Made by a program: the position numbers and the translations under genes. From the NCBI GenBank assembly GCA_030549335.1, contig CM060191.1:58105947-58169946 (forward strand): a DNA stretch of 64,000 nt, written 5' to 3'. The notes under the pieces were generated by a model. It saw only the letters and a list, made by a program, of their open reading frames with translations, was not told where the DNA came from and made no database searches. Origin of the DNA: Pontederia crassipes (taxonomy: Eukaryota > Streptophyta > Magnoliopsida > Commelinales > Pontederiaceae). Within the stretch, counting starts at the first letter, position 1; each line of letters opens with the position of its first letter. This document shows positions 1-12,300 of this stretch, piece by piece.

Positions 1-205
1 AAGACATACACACCACAGTTTATGAGATCACTTACCTGTATTACAACATAATCACACAACAAAGTGGGTTAGCTTAAATGCAGTTGCAAGGCAATTAGTT
101 TCCTGAAGGTTTATGTCAATTGAGATTCTTGGCACCTAAGTTTAACGAGTTTATAACAATTCTAAAATAAGAAAAGAAACAAAAATTTATAGGTGCAAGA
201 CTCAC

Positions 206-1968
206 AAAAGTTTCGGGCTTCTCAGTGTAGTGCAAAACTTCATTGGTGACAGGATCAGTTACCAATTCCCCAAACTGGTTGGCCAACTCAGCTGATACCT
301 ATAAAGGAAGGAATTAGCCCAGGCATTTGAAATCTTTGGGTATAAGAGCAAATGAAGTGATAAATTCTTCACCTTAATGACCAGTATAGTCCCCATTCCC
401 CCATGTCTTTTATGAGCATCTAGCACCATCACATGGAACCAAAATAAGTACTAACTTACAAATGCAATTCAAATAGGACAACAGGAGCAATGTGAAGTAT
501 CGAAACTTCATTTTATGAGCATTGAATATGCCAGGGACAGATTCATCTTATGCGTTGAAGACTATCCTCGATTCCAAGTTACATGATGGAATTATGTGAA
601 CTGGCATTTACATACATCAGATGAACAGGGCCATCCACTTGTATGAGTTTCAATTTACCCCAGTAAACACCCTATAACTTTCAAACCATGCGAAGTACAT
701 GATGTTTAGAAGTAATTCTACATCCAAACACACAATGTAAGTATGTAACTGATGCACTTTAAACTTCATTATTTCATTTTCCAACAAATATTCTGATGGA
801 CTTCCTTCCAGCATTTCAAATTCACTACCATTAGGAAATGGTGCTATCTTTCTTGATTTAAAGAAACACTGATTTGAGATGCTGTCATTTTTTAATTGTA
901 AAGGAAACCACTGATATAGATCCAGTATTGCCTAGTTCCATTTCTTACAATGAACACTAACAAAAAGTTTTGACAGCAGAAGATTAGCCAACACGATGAT
1001 GCATAGACTTAAAGTCACCAAAGAGTGTTAGCTTACCAAGCATTTCCAGCAAAGGGAAGCTACAGCAAACATCACAATTCAGCAGGAAAAGGTGTGACTG
1101 TCATGCACAAAAGCAATCAAAGTTATACAAAGCTCGTAGATCCCCCAGAATCCAGATTATAATCAACAACTTTGTACTTCCGACTCAAGAGGAAGCTTCC
1201 AAACTGACTATATAATTCAGCAACATGCTAAGCATAACTACGATGTCAGTGTGTTCCGTAAAGCAAAAAATATTCACATGGTCAGCAACAGAAAAAGCCT
1301 AACCGGGCTCTCCTCCATAATATAGTTCTGAAACTTGTACAGTCCACCAGCAGAGCCGAGAGGCTTGTCCTCTCTCAGGTACCTAATACATCAAATACAC
1401 AACAATAAAGTCCACAAGTTCATTCATTTTCACAAGATGCTGACAGGAAAGGTTACCTGACAGGAACCATTAACTCATTAGATATGGAAGACACGTAGAG
1501 AGCAAACTCGCGCTCCTCGTAAAATCCAATCAGATATATGCGCGCCAAATTGGGGATCTAAAAACATTACCAAGAACATGAGTAAGAAGACGTAGAGTCT
1601 TGTTAACCATCACAGACGGGATCATGTTTTACTCTTTTGCAGGCGGATATTGGGTGATGGATCATGGGCTTGCCCGCCAAGGGAACAAGAGGCTTGGGGA
1701 CGTGCAACGACAGCGGCCGGAACCTTGTACCTGAAAGAATCTACCAATAAAGCTCGGTCCAATTCAGTGCGGAAACTCCTGGTCGAAAAACTGGTCAACA
1801 TCGGAAATTTTCTTTTATGTGACCGGAAAAATCGGTTTTTTTGGATCCAAAAACCAGCCAAAATCAGATTTTTACGCGAGACGTGGTGTTGGAAGACTAA
1901 GCAGTACCTTTGGTCGGGCCACCGACCAATATCACAGCCACCACCTTGTCCTGGGAGGAGCTCCCCAT
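206..1968 (-). CDS. KJC1: Mannose-1-phosphate guanylyltransferase alpha-like (KONJAC type), 3' end outside window
   Basis: Exons read on the minus strand: 1968-1908, 1730-1633, 1557-1457, 1382-1304, 1097-1037, 419-373, 298-206. All join in frame with GT-AG borders and give the first 180 residues. The start [20 protein letters not shown] leads into the nucleotidyltransferase signature [20 protein letters not shown], then [34 protein letters not shown] and [20 protein letters not shown]. This is the N-terminal nucleotidyltransferase fold of plant GMPP-alpha/KONJAC proteins. In Arabidopsis these are not the main enzyme; they stimulate VTC1 GDP-mannose pyrophosphorylase and so glucomannan synthesis (family knowledge). 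The Pro in GGPTKGTRF replaces the Gly of active pyrophosphorylases, fitting a regulatory subunit. The next exon should lie below about position 200; a possible donor is at 31-36, but I could not frame that exon confidently. Left-handed repeats and C-terminus are not in view. Confidence 0.9.
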
Positions 1969-3360
1969 GCTTCTGATCTGATAGCCGGAACAACAAGGAG
2001 AAGAAGAAGGCAGGCGACTGTACCGCGGCCTTATTGCGAAGTTTTGACAGCCGACCGGAAGGAAACCATGTACCGCTGGAGGCCAAGGGTTTTAAAACCT
2101 ACGAAAACGCATTTCATATGCACGCTGCTGGGATGGGCAAAGGAACGGGGTTTGCAAAGGATCCCGCAAAAAGGTATTTATTTATTTATTTATTTTTAAA
2201 AAGGTATCAATTATGCTATTGCGTGAATTCATGTTTGATATATATATATATATATATGTATGTATATATGTAGAGAGAGAGAGATCATGTTAAAAATTTA
2301 TAACGGCGTTCATGTTAGAGAGAGAGAGAGAGAGGTTATGTTAAAATTTAAAAGGTTATAACGACGTGTCTTGTCCGATAGAGAGAGATATGTTAGAATT
2401 TGAAAAGTATAACGACATATCATGTCCTAAACAACTTCTACTTATATTTCAAACGATGGAACTTGCAAATTTTGTACAACGCTTCCTTTTATTTCTCAGC
2501 GTAAAAATCTTCTTAAACACATTCAACTATATGGAAGGTAAATTCAACAATTTCTTGGAGCCTTTTTAGTATGTGAACAGTAGATGGATTTCTCAGAAAA
2601 AAAGATAGGAGGGCGTAGATATTCTTGTTATGACAGAGCAATACATGAAATGCGAGCTGATGTCATGACAACCTCGATAGAATTTGGCGTCCGGAGAGAG
2701 TTGTCATCTTATGGTTCCAACTAATGAGGGGGGCAGTGCGTTGTTATATTCTTATCTTAACTGTAAAGAAAGACATATTATTGAAGTCTTAGAAAGCTCA
2801 AAAAACAAGTGAAGACTAGTTTTGCAAGAAAAGATGGTTAAATCTTTTTTCTCCATGAAAATAAATTATGCTTTGTCGCAAAACTGGCCGTTTAACGTGC
2901 TACGTATTCGACACAACACGACACAACCATTTTGAACAAAGACTTAAAATGAATCGAAAATTTCAATAGACGAATTCAATATTATACTTGCGATTCACTA
3001 CATTAATCCAATATTCTTTACAACTATTATAAAACACAGTTTACGAAATTAGAAAGTCAACAAAGGTGACAAGTTGCGACCAGATAAAGAACAAGTACTT
3101 TCTTCCACCGAAAGAAACAAAAGAATAACTAATTTCTGACAACAAGCCATCGAACACCTGGATTAAATTGTTCTCTCGTCTTGTGTGGTGTACCAAAATT
3201 TATCTTTCATTTGAACTTTGAAGAATAAACCTGGAGAAATGGTTGCCATTACAAGATACCAAATCCTATAAGAGATTATCCTAGTTATTCCTACTGACAT
3301 TGAATATTTAATTTCTACGCTACACAGTTAGTGTCAGCTCCAAATTGCATCCAATACAAT
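1969..3360. other. Intergenic: 5' flank of the KJC-like gene and 3' flank of the HOS15-like gene
   Basis: No coding sequence recognised. It holds the upstream region of the KJC-like gene, a TA microsatellite near 2238-2258 followed by several short GA runs (2272-2390), and AT-rich sequence up to the HOS15-like stop codon. Short ORFs here have low-complexity or unfamiliar translations. Confidence 0.6.
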
Positions 3361-6300
3361 CTACATCCTAAAATCCATGACACAGATTGTGCTACTGGCA
3401 AAGCAGGCGGCAAGTTTGTCGCCTTCCCTGTTCCAGCAAACTTCGAAGATGCCACCACGACCCCTGTAAGTCTTCAAGATCCGCCCATCTTTAACAGACC
3501 ATATGTGCACAGACTGATCGAGTGATCCACTTGCCAGATACTCACCATTAGGGCTGAATGCAACTGAATACACAGCTTGCCTGACATGTCGAGATTGAGA
3601 AGTTAGGAGCAGAGGATCCATGGTGAAGTGAGCAAGCCACCAAAAAAAACGAGTAGTAGCATACTTATGACCATCCAAGCTGTTCAAAAGGCGCCCTTGC
3701 TCCACATCCCACAGTTTAATAGTTGAATCAAAAGATGCACTACAAACACGCAGAAGTTTCTCGAAAAAAAAAAACACGCAGAAGTTATATGACAAAAAAG
3801 GATCTCGTCAGGAAATTTTGATTTGAACCAATGACTAATATGGACAGGTTTGAAGAGATTCTAACTTCATCATCCACATCACAACATATAAAATTTGTGA
3901 ACAAGACGGGATGAAAATTTTGATAGAATACTATAATGAGCTGCTGACCTCAGCAATTCTTGAGTGTCGACACTTCAAACTTATAAAGTACTTGCTAAAT
4001 AATGGTGCAAAAAAAGAGAATTCTTGGAAACCTAATGGTCAGTCGGGTACTAGAATTTGCCTGCCACTTTTTATGGGTTGAAAAAAAGACTTATTCTCGT
4101 CGTCTCAAACATAAAGGCGATTGATTAAAACTTGCGTTGGGATTGAACGTTAATCTCAGCAGACAATTGAGCATCGGATGGCTATGGAAAAGAAGTGCTT
4201 ACCTTGCAAGAATTAGTTGCTGATTCGGGTTATTGGTACCTGGACCCGTGGGACTCCATTTAATAGTATATATTTCCTGAAGCAAAAATCCATTTTTCGT
4301 ACAGTTGTCTCACTTAAAATAGAAAAAGTATTCAAACAAACAGAATGGTTGACTACCTTGACATGATCCCTAAAATCATGCATACATCTGTCCTGCTTTA
4401 GATTCCATATCTGCATGGAAAAATCACACAAGTATTTAGCGTCAATTTCAAATAAAAAATCAGAATAAACATTAAGAAAAAAAGTCTAGAAAAAAACATT
4501 ATAACATTCTCCCCCTAAAAAACCTAATAATAAGCTCAACAAGATGGCCCATTCAATAAGTAGGAATCAACCAAAAAGGCTGATGATTTTCACATGAAGG
4601 CTAGAGAAGAGTTGTTTTCACAACAACTAAATCAATGAACATTATATCCAAGACAAAATTGCAGGAAACCAGAAACCCAACAGAAGAAAATTTGAGTACA
4701 ATTACAGGGATGGATAAAAGCTTAAGGTTTAAACTTTGGGAAAAAAATTTAGAGGGACTTTGGAAATAATATATGACGATAACATTACATGTTTAACTCC
4801 GCCTATGTTTTATAGCCGGTCCCAAGCCCGGATAAAGGAGGGTTGTGTTAGGCCCCGACAGCCAGCGTAAAACCTTGTCGAATCGCATGAACATGGATCA
4901 ACGAATAGCGTCGTATGATCCATGTAGCCGACCCCACCTAGTGGGATAAGGCTTTGTTGTTGTTGTTGTTATTGATAACATTACATGTTTCCTTGGTCTT
5001 TCTGACTAACGCAATAAGTGATAAAGTAGTCCACAACAGTTTTTTTTTTCTCGGGGAGGTGATAAGATATAACATGAGCCCACAACAGTTCTCAGAATCT
5101 TCCTCAAAAAACAATCTTAGAATGAAACATATGATTAGTAAAAAGCCAAGAAAGATTTAAAAAATGTTGCTGAGAAAAAAAACACTTTTGGCAGACAGTG
5201 ACATTGTTGCATATCACAAAAATTCAGAGAATGGCTACTTGCCTTTGCGGTCCCATCGTCAGAACATGAAGCCAACAATGACCCAGTTGGATCCCACTTA
5301 ATTGCATTAACTTCTCCCTGAAATGGATAGTAAAGTCTAAAGGAATGGGCCAGTTGGATCTCTGCATTAACTTCATGTTGAAATAGATAACAAATTGTAC
5401 AAGAACTATGCCACCTAAATAGGAACATATGAAGATGACATTTAGTCCGGTAACTAAATAACAACTAAATAGGATTTCAGTCAGTAATATCTTTTTTCAG
5501 CAAGAAATGGCAAAGTCCATGCAAAGTTCTGAATCTCTAAAACGAGCTTACAAAACACATCAGAGCACTATAAATAGCTTCAAGAATAAAATATATCACT
5601 AAATAACAAAAGATCAAATATTAAGATTTTTGGGGAGGGAAGATCGAAGTTAAGATTACTAACATTAGAATTTAAAAAAAAAAACAACAATGACAGGAAG
5701 AGAACACACCTGGTGCCCAGCAAATGTCTTAACTGGGCGAGTGTCACCCACTTTGCAAACATAAATCATACTATCGGTAGAGCATGTTGCAAAAGTATTA
5801 TTGTTCCTCCAATCAACATCAAGTGTTGGAGCTAGATGTCAAAACAATCAAAGTTCATAATACTTGACAACTCGTTTAAACATGAGACTACAAAAAAAAT
5901 AGACGAAACAAGAAAGAACCCACCTGAATGGAATTCAAATTGCTGCTTACAGTCCCATGTTTTTGTGTCCCAGACAATAGCAGTTTTATCAACACTACCG
6001 CTAAGGAGAAAATCACCCTTCTTGTTCCATTTCAGTGAGAAGATAGGTCCCCTATGTCTGATTAGAGAATTCTTCAGTTCACCTGTGGTCACCCATAAAT
6101 TTAAAGACTAAAATAATTGAAGATATCTCTGGCACTAATCTATACTATATGAGAAATATAGTAGTATGAAAGGAGATGATTACACGTTAGAACATGCATA
6201 TGCTGCCATATGTTCAAAATTAATTTAACAATTAGAATAACTTTGGAAAATGAAATATAAGCTTAACACTAAATGAGGAAAAAAAAATTATACGTGGAAC

Positions 6301-9300
6301 TCAACTTGCTTTATTAACTAATTAAAATTTTACACTATAACTATTAAACAAGACAGGTTGTCATTGGAGTAGTGACAAGCTTAATCTCTATGTTAATATT
6401 AACTAATTAAAATTTTAATTATATACTAGGAAATGCATTGTAAAACCACTTATATTAACAGGAAAATAGATTAAAATTTTAATTTGATTAAATAAACAAA
6501 GAACAAGCTTAATACATGATTGCATATTAACTAAGTAGAATATTAACATATTTCAATTATAAAATTGACTTCTATTAAAAAAGCCACGATTCTTAACATG
6601 TTATTTAAACTAATTATAATGAATAAACAGGTAGCTGGTTATCAGAGTAGTGGTTATTTTAACCTCTATATTAAGAATTCATAACAATAAATGTGATGGC
6701 ATTTAGAGAAATAATTATCATTGCACTTGTGGAAAACTAAACTTGCTAAGATAAATTAAATCTTCCATAATTTATGTTTGATTGCTCCTCTCACAACCTT
6801 TCACCGATTTCATATGAGAAAACTATTTTACATTACAGGAATGAAAATAGCATCACAAAATCATTTTTTGTGCGTGAGAGAATAGAGGTGAACTCCGCCT
6901 ATGTTTTATAGCCGGTCCCAAGCCCGGATAAAGGAGGAGGGTTGTGTTAGGCCCCGACAGCCAGCGTAAAATCCTGTCGAATCTCATAAACATGGATCAA
7001 CGAATGCGTCGTATGATTCATGTAGCCGACCCCACCTAGTGGGATAAGGCTTTGTTGTTGTTGTTGTTGAGAGAATAGAGATGATTTTATTAGGAACATA
7101 ATCTAAAATGCAGCAGAATCTTAAGGTACGTGTGGTGCGATTGTGATAATTGTAAGACCAAATAATTTAAGATTGTATATTTGGTTTGTTCTATTTTTAA
7201 ACTACTGAATCTCTAAGAAACTTTTTAGCTGATTATATTACTTTTATTATATATATAGTATATATATATGAGGTGTATTAGGGTGCATACACAAAAAAGT
7301 GTATGCACCCTGCAATCTCTAGTTTTGAAACGTCAGATCTAGATGGATGGATGAGATTATTTATCACTGGTTCAATCTATGAGCCTTGGTCCACCTTCTC
7401 GTCCTCTCGGTCCTCTCATCCGGTTCGCTGAAAAGAAAGAAACTAATCTGGCTCTTTTGCTCTTTCCCCCATGCCGTCGGGAGGCTGTCGGAAACAAAGT
7501 TTGTTCCTCCTCCGCTCTCAAGAAGCCTCTCGCTGCAATCCAAAAGCGATTGCAAGTTCATTTCCCTAAAAAAAGTGAACGTTGTTCAACTAGGTTCTCT
7601 GCAGCCACCGATCCCTTCTCTCCGAGCTCTGCAGTTGCCGCTCCCTCTCTCTCATAATCTCAATCTTTCTCCCCTCTCTTGATTCAATCCTAACTTTTTA
7701 CTTACTTTTTAGATTTTATCATTTTTCTGTATCGATGACTCAAAGGAAGGACTCAGATCTTGCCCCTGCCTCCATTTTCTTTTTTTTATTCTTTTCTGGT
7801 TCTTTCCTGTAGCAGCAATAGGATTCATCCAATGACTGTTTGTGCCATCCTTGAAGTCAATTGTGTAATTTTCTTGGCACTACTTATAATGCATTGTCTC
7901 TAATTATTCCTCGGAGTGTTTTTAGAATATGGTCGGGCATGGTTCTAATTTCGAAGAGGCTGCTGCTATGTGCGATTGTTGTGGAGGATGCAACATCATA
8001 TTTATAAATTAATGTCCATCCCACAGCTCTCTTTATATATTCCTATTTATATATTTCAGGAATCCAATCGGATTCATGGCATAGTCTCTTCCTAGTTGTA
8101 ATCGGCATCCTCATATATGCGGTTGTCTTGGGCGATAGATGTTCTAAATCTGCAGTGTTTCTCCATCATATGCTCTCCAATAGCCCTCCTTTGATCTTTT
8201 ACAAACAAAAAAAAAACAACTGAAATGTTTATAACTTTATATGGGGATTACAGATAGAGGTTTCTTGAGAGTGAAGGAGGCAAGCTTTGCTTGTCGACGG
8301 CTTCTCGGCAGAGAGCAGAGCGGAGGAGAGAGCGAGTCCCAGGCATCCCCTTTTTTCGCCCAAATGTTCCTGTTTTTTGTTTTTTTTTTTTTTGGTGGGG
8401 GGGGTGGGTGGGAGGCGAACCGGAGGTAATAAGTATGTGGACCGCGAGGATGGGAAGGTAGACCACGAGTTAATAGATTGAACCAAAGACAAATGATCTC
8501 ATCCGTTGTTTTCGATCTAACGTTCCAAAAATTGAGATTGCAGGGTGCATACACATTTTTGTGTATGCACCCTAATATAACTCTCTATATATATATGATT
8601 GCCCATTTGAATATATATAATGTTGGATGCTTGCATGGACTCCCTAGCATCCTTTTGGATTATGTTTAACCTTTTTTCTCTGGAATTTGTCTGCATGGCT
8701 AATTTGTTTAAAATAAATTAGTTTTATTTATAAAATATCTGATCAAACATTTTTTTTGTTTAAAAAGTTGATTGTTTAGTTTCAATCTAAAATTTAATTA
8801 TCAGCTTTAGATAGGAAGGTCCTAATCTCATGCTATAGATTGGTTGGAATGAAAGTGCAACTATCACATTGTTTATTTAGTAACTTACGCAGTGTTACAG
8901 AATTGTGTTGGCATCATAAATTAGAATGTACTTTCAGTAGTTATTTTTAATTTAAAGGTGTCAAAATTTAAAAACAATTAACACATTACATGATAATTAA
9001 TTGTTGATATTATTTTACTTTCCAAAAAAATGTCAAAACTACTTTAAGAAGGTTGTTAGGATTTTATGATGATTTTCAATTGTCATTTGCCGACCACACC
9101 TAGTGGGATAAGGCTTTGTTGTTGTTGTTGTTGTTGTTGTTGTTTCAATTGTCATTTGCATTACAGTATTCTGTTATTTTTTCCCAAAGTAAGTATTCTT
9201 CTAATAAACTACCACATATTATGCATTCCTATATTACTATTTATTGCCTATGTCCCATGGATAAATTTAAAATTGTATTTGAAGCCTAAAAATAGTAGAA

Positions 9301-12300
9301 TATGTATAAGAGAATCATTGTTATGCACTTTATCTAAAGGTTATGGAAATTAAGTACTAAAGCAATTTCATAAATATTTTTTTGGTTGAAACCTATCAGT
9401 GTCTAGGATTATTAGTACTTGATTAATCTGGTGCTCAGGGTGAAAGTGCATAATGGTATTCCCCATATGATCGAGGTGATAACTCCAAATATCGAATCTG
9501 GAACTACTAACATCAGGAGATCTTGGACACAGCATTGCTAACCAGTTGTGCCAACCATCTTGGTTTACATAAATACTATTATTAGATTTAAAATGCATGT
9601 ACTACTTAATTAAAGTATACTTTCATTATTCTCAATGAAAAATGTACTTCATGGTTTGATGTTGTAAATGCATTATACTTGCTACATTGATTATTCATAA
9701 AGAAGGATTCTTTTTTTCTTTGAACATGATTTATAGTATTCATGCAACAATTGGAAGAGCAACGATTTGTCTATAAAAATGAAAAATTAAAAAGTTCGAT
9801 TTGTATATAATAAAGAAATTTGTGTGGCCCCAAGATTTTACATTTTAAGACAACCAAACATAAATTCAAGCAAAGTTTTAGACAAATATCTTGCAAACAC
9901 ACCATCCAAAATTTGATACGAATACCTTTTAATTGTCCATACTCATGGTAATTGTATACTTGAATAGAAGTAGTGATTAAGGAAAGAGAAAGTTGAAAGT
10001 TAAACATAAGTATTACATATTCAGAACCTTTTAATTATTTAAGTTAAAAATTTATAACAAGTTTTTATTTTACACCGTCCACACATCATGGGGGTAGCAT
10101 AATAGTTTAACACAGAAGAAAACTATATAACACAAAAGAAAAACCAACCTATACCGAATAGGACAACTAAAACAAGTAATCTATTGATAGCTTGTTTAGA
10201 CAACTGACATAAAATAGGACACCCTATGGTACATAACTTTATTCTTTCAAGAAGAATTAAATGAATCAATAAGGAACTTATGGAAGAAATCTCGACTTTG
10301 GATATAATAACTTACCTTCACAATTCCTTAATAAATTGGTTTAAGTTGTGGGCTGATGATTTGTAAATATATCTATTTTTTTATGTAATGGCATAATCTC
10401 TCCTTAATAATGTGTAGGCATCTTAAAAAAAAACTTACCGTCACGATTCCATATTCTAGCCTGGCCATCATATGAACCTGTCGCCAGTAGAGTGCCCTCC
10501 CCCTGCAGTAACATGAGATAAAAGGCTCTTACCAAAAAAAAATTATAGGTAAATGAGCAACCGTAAGTGTTGTAAATTGCAGAACCATACAAAAGTTTTT
10601 ATAATCTTTCAATAACATGGCATTATATTACCATATGTTCAATATAAAAAAATAACTGAGCTCTTCCTATGAATATTAAAGTGTATAATGTAACAACTAG
10701 AAAATAGCATCACAAGGAACTATATCTCACATTCCAATCTAGAGTTGTCACGTCCTTGCTCTTCTCGTTGGTTCTACCCTTAAAATGTTTTAGAACATGT
10801 ACATTGGATACTTGCACATCTTTACTGCAAGGGCCCTCAGGAACTTTCCAAATTCTTGCTGTTGAATCCCCAGATCTATCAATAAAAAATAGTTATCCTA
10901 TGAGATCAAATCTAAAGCATACTAGCATATTGATAAGTCTGTAAAATAAATTGAAAGAATGATATAAATAAAGTTCAACATAGGAGGAATCATTGCCACA
11001 AAGATATAAATTCATAGGAAACCCCTATAGAGATGGAAACAATATTTCCTCCGAACAGGCAAAAGGGTGTTTCGGCAAAAGGGTGTTTCCCCAACCAATC
11101 ACAGATAATATGGAGCTTGGCTATCAGATGTAAAATGGATATTGTGATGAGTTAGCAGTCTGCATGTTGTGGAAAAGAAATTTGTGCCTTCAGTTTTTTT
11201 TATCCGAGTGGAAGGAAGGTTACAGTTTTAAGTAATCATCAATGCATTAAATAATCAAGAAAGCCAAGTTGTGATGATCCAAATGGCACTACAATCCTTT
11301 ACCTTCCCGAGAAAAATAGCATTACAACTATAATCCAAATTAGGTCAACTCACCCAGATGCTAGAAGAGAGCCAGCTGGGCTCCATGCACAAGCAAATAC
11401 CTAAAAACCAAACAAGATCACATAATGCAAGTTAGTGGTAACTAAAAGAAAAAAAATGTAAAGAGACCCTAATAATGATGTTGAGATAAAACCTCTGAAA
11501 GATGTCCTTCCAGAACTGTCACCTCCGAACGTGAGATTTCACAACCCATGAACTGAGAACCTGGAGTAACATCCATGGATTCAAACCCTATGAAGATCAT
11601 AAAGTAAATTTGTCCGTTAAGATGCACATAATTAATGCCGTGAATCGTGATGCACAACAGCCACAAAAGTTAAAAGACAGAATAAAAACCAAAGGTGATG
11701 GATTGAGATAAGTCAGTTTTTCTTTCTTTTTTTGAGGGGATGAGACAAGTTAGTTGGATTCCTATTTGTTCCGAGTTTTGGAGTTTATCTTCTCCGAAGT
11801 TAGTTTCAGAGTTGGCTTTATAGATGGAAAGTTAGGGGTTTCTAGAAATCTATATATTGTTCTCCTCTACTGAATTAAGGTCAAAAGTTATTTTCTCCTC
11901 TATTCATATACATGCGTCTGTATTTTGAGTAGTTTTAATGATAAGTTAGTTTGAAATATTGTTATGAGTTGGAGATCATCTGAAGTCAATTTTAGAATTT
12001 GTTTTACAGTTGGAGTCTCTAGAATCCTATATATCATTGTTCACTTTCATTGAATGAAAGAGTTGATAGTTTTTTCTCCTCATTTCATATCCAGATTTCG
12101 GTAACATTATGTGATTTCTCCTCTGATGACAGATTCTTGGTGAATCGAGAAACAATTGAAGCTTTCTAGAAGTGTGCCAGATACTAACAGTATCTCAGAT
12201 CTACAGTTGGTGTGCACTTTCCCTGCACAATCAGTTTCATGTTGCAGGCAAGTCTCTATGGGAATCAGAATAAGCTTCTCTTGATTCTTGTAACATCGAA

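Noticed and set aside
31-80. Possible eighth exon of the KJC-like gene ending at a GTAAG donor
   Set aside because: Neither frame nor similarity to the expected residues could be secured; left unannotated.
1622-2086. 154-residue minus-strand ORF
   Set aside because: Runs through KJC-like exons 1 and 2 and their intron in the wrong frame; the spliced frame matches the protein family.
7364-8554. Several ORFs of 60-105 residues within HOS15 intron 8
   Set aside because: All are inside the arms of the foldback element and mirror each other between arms.
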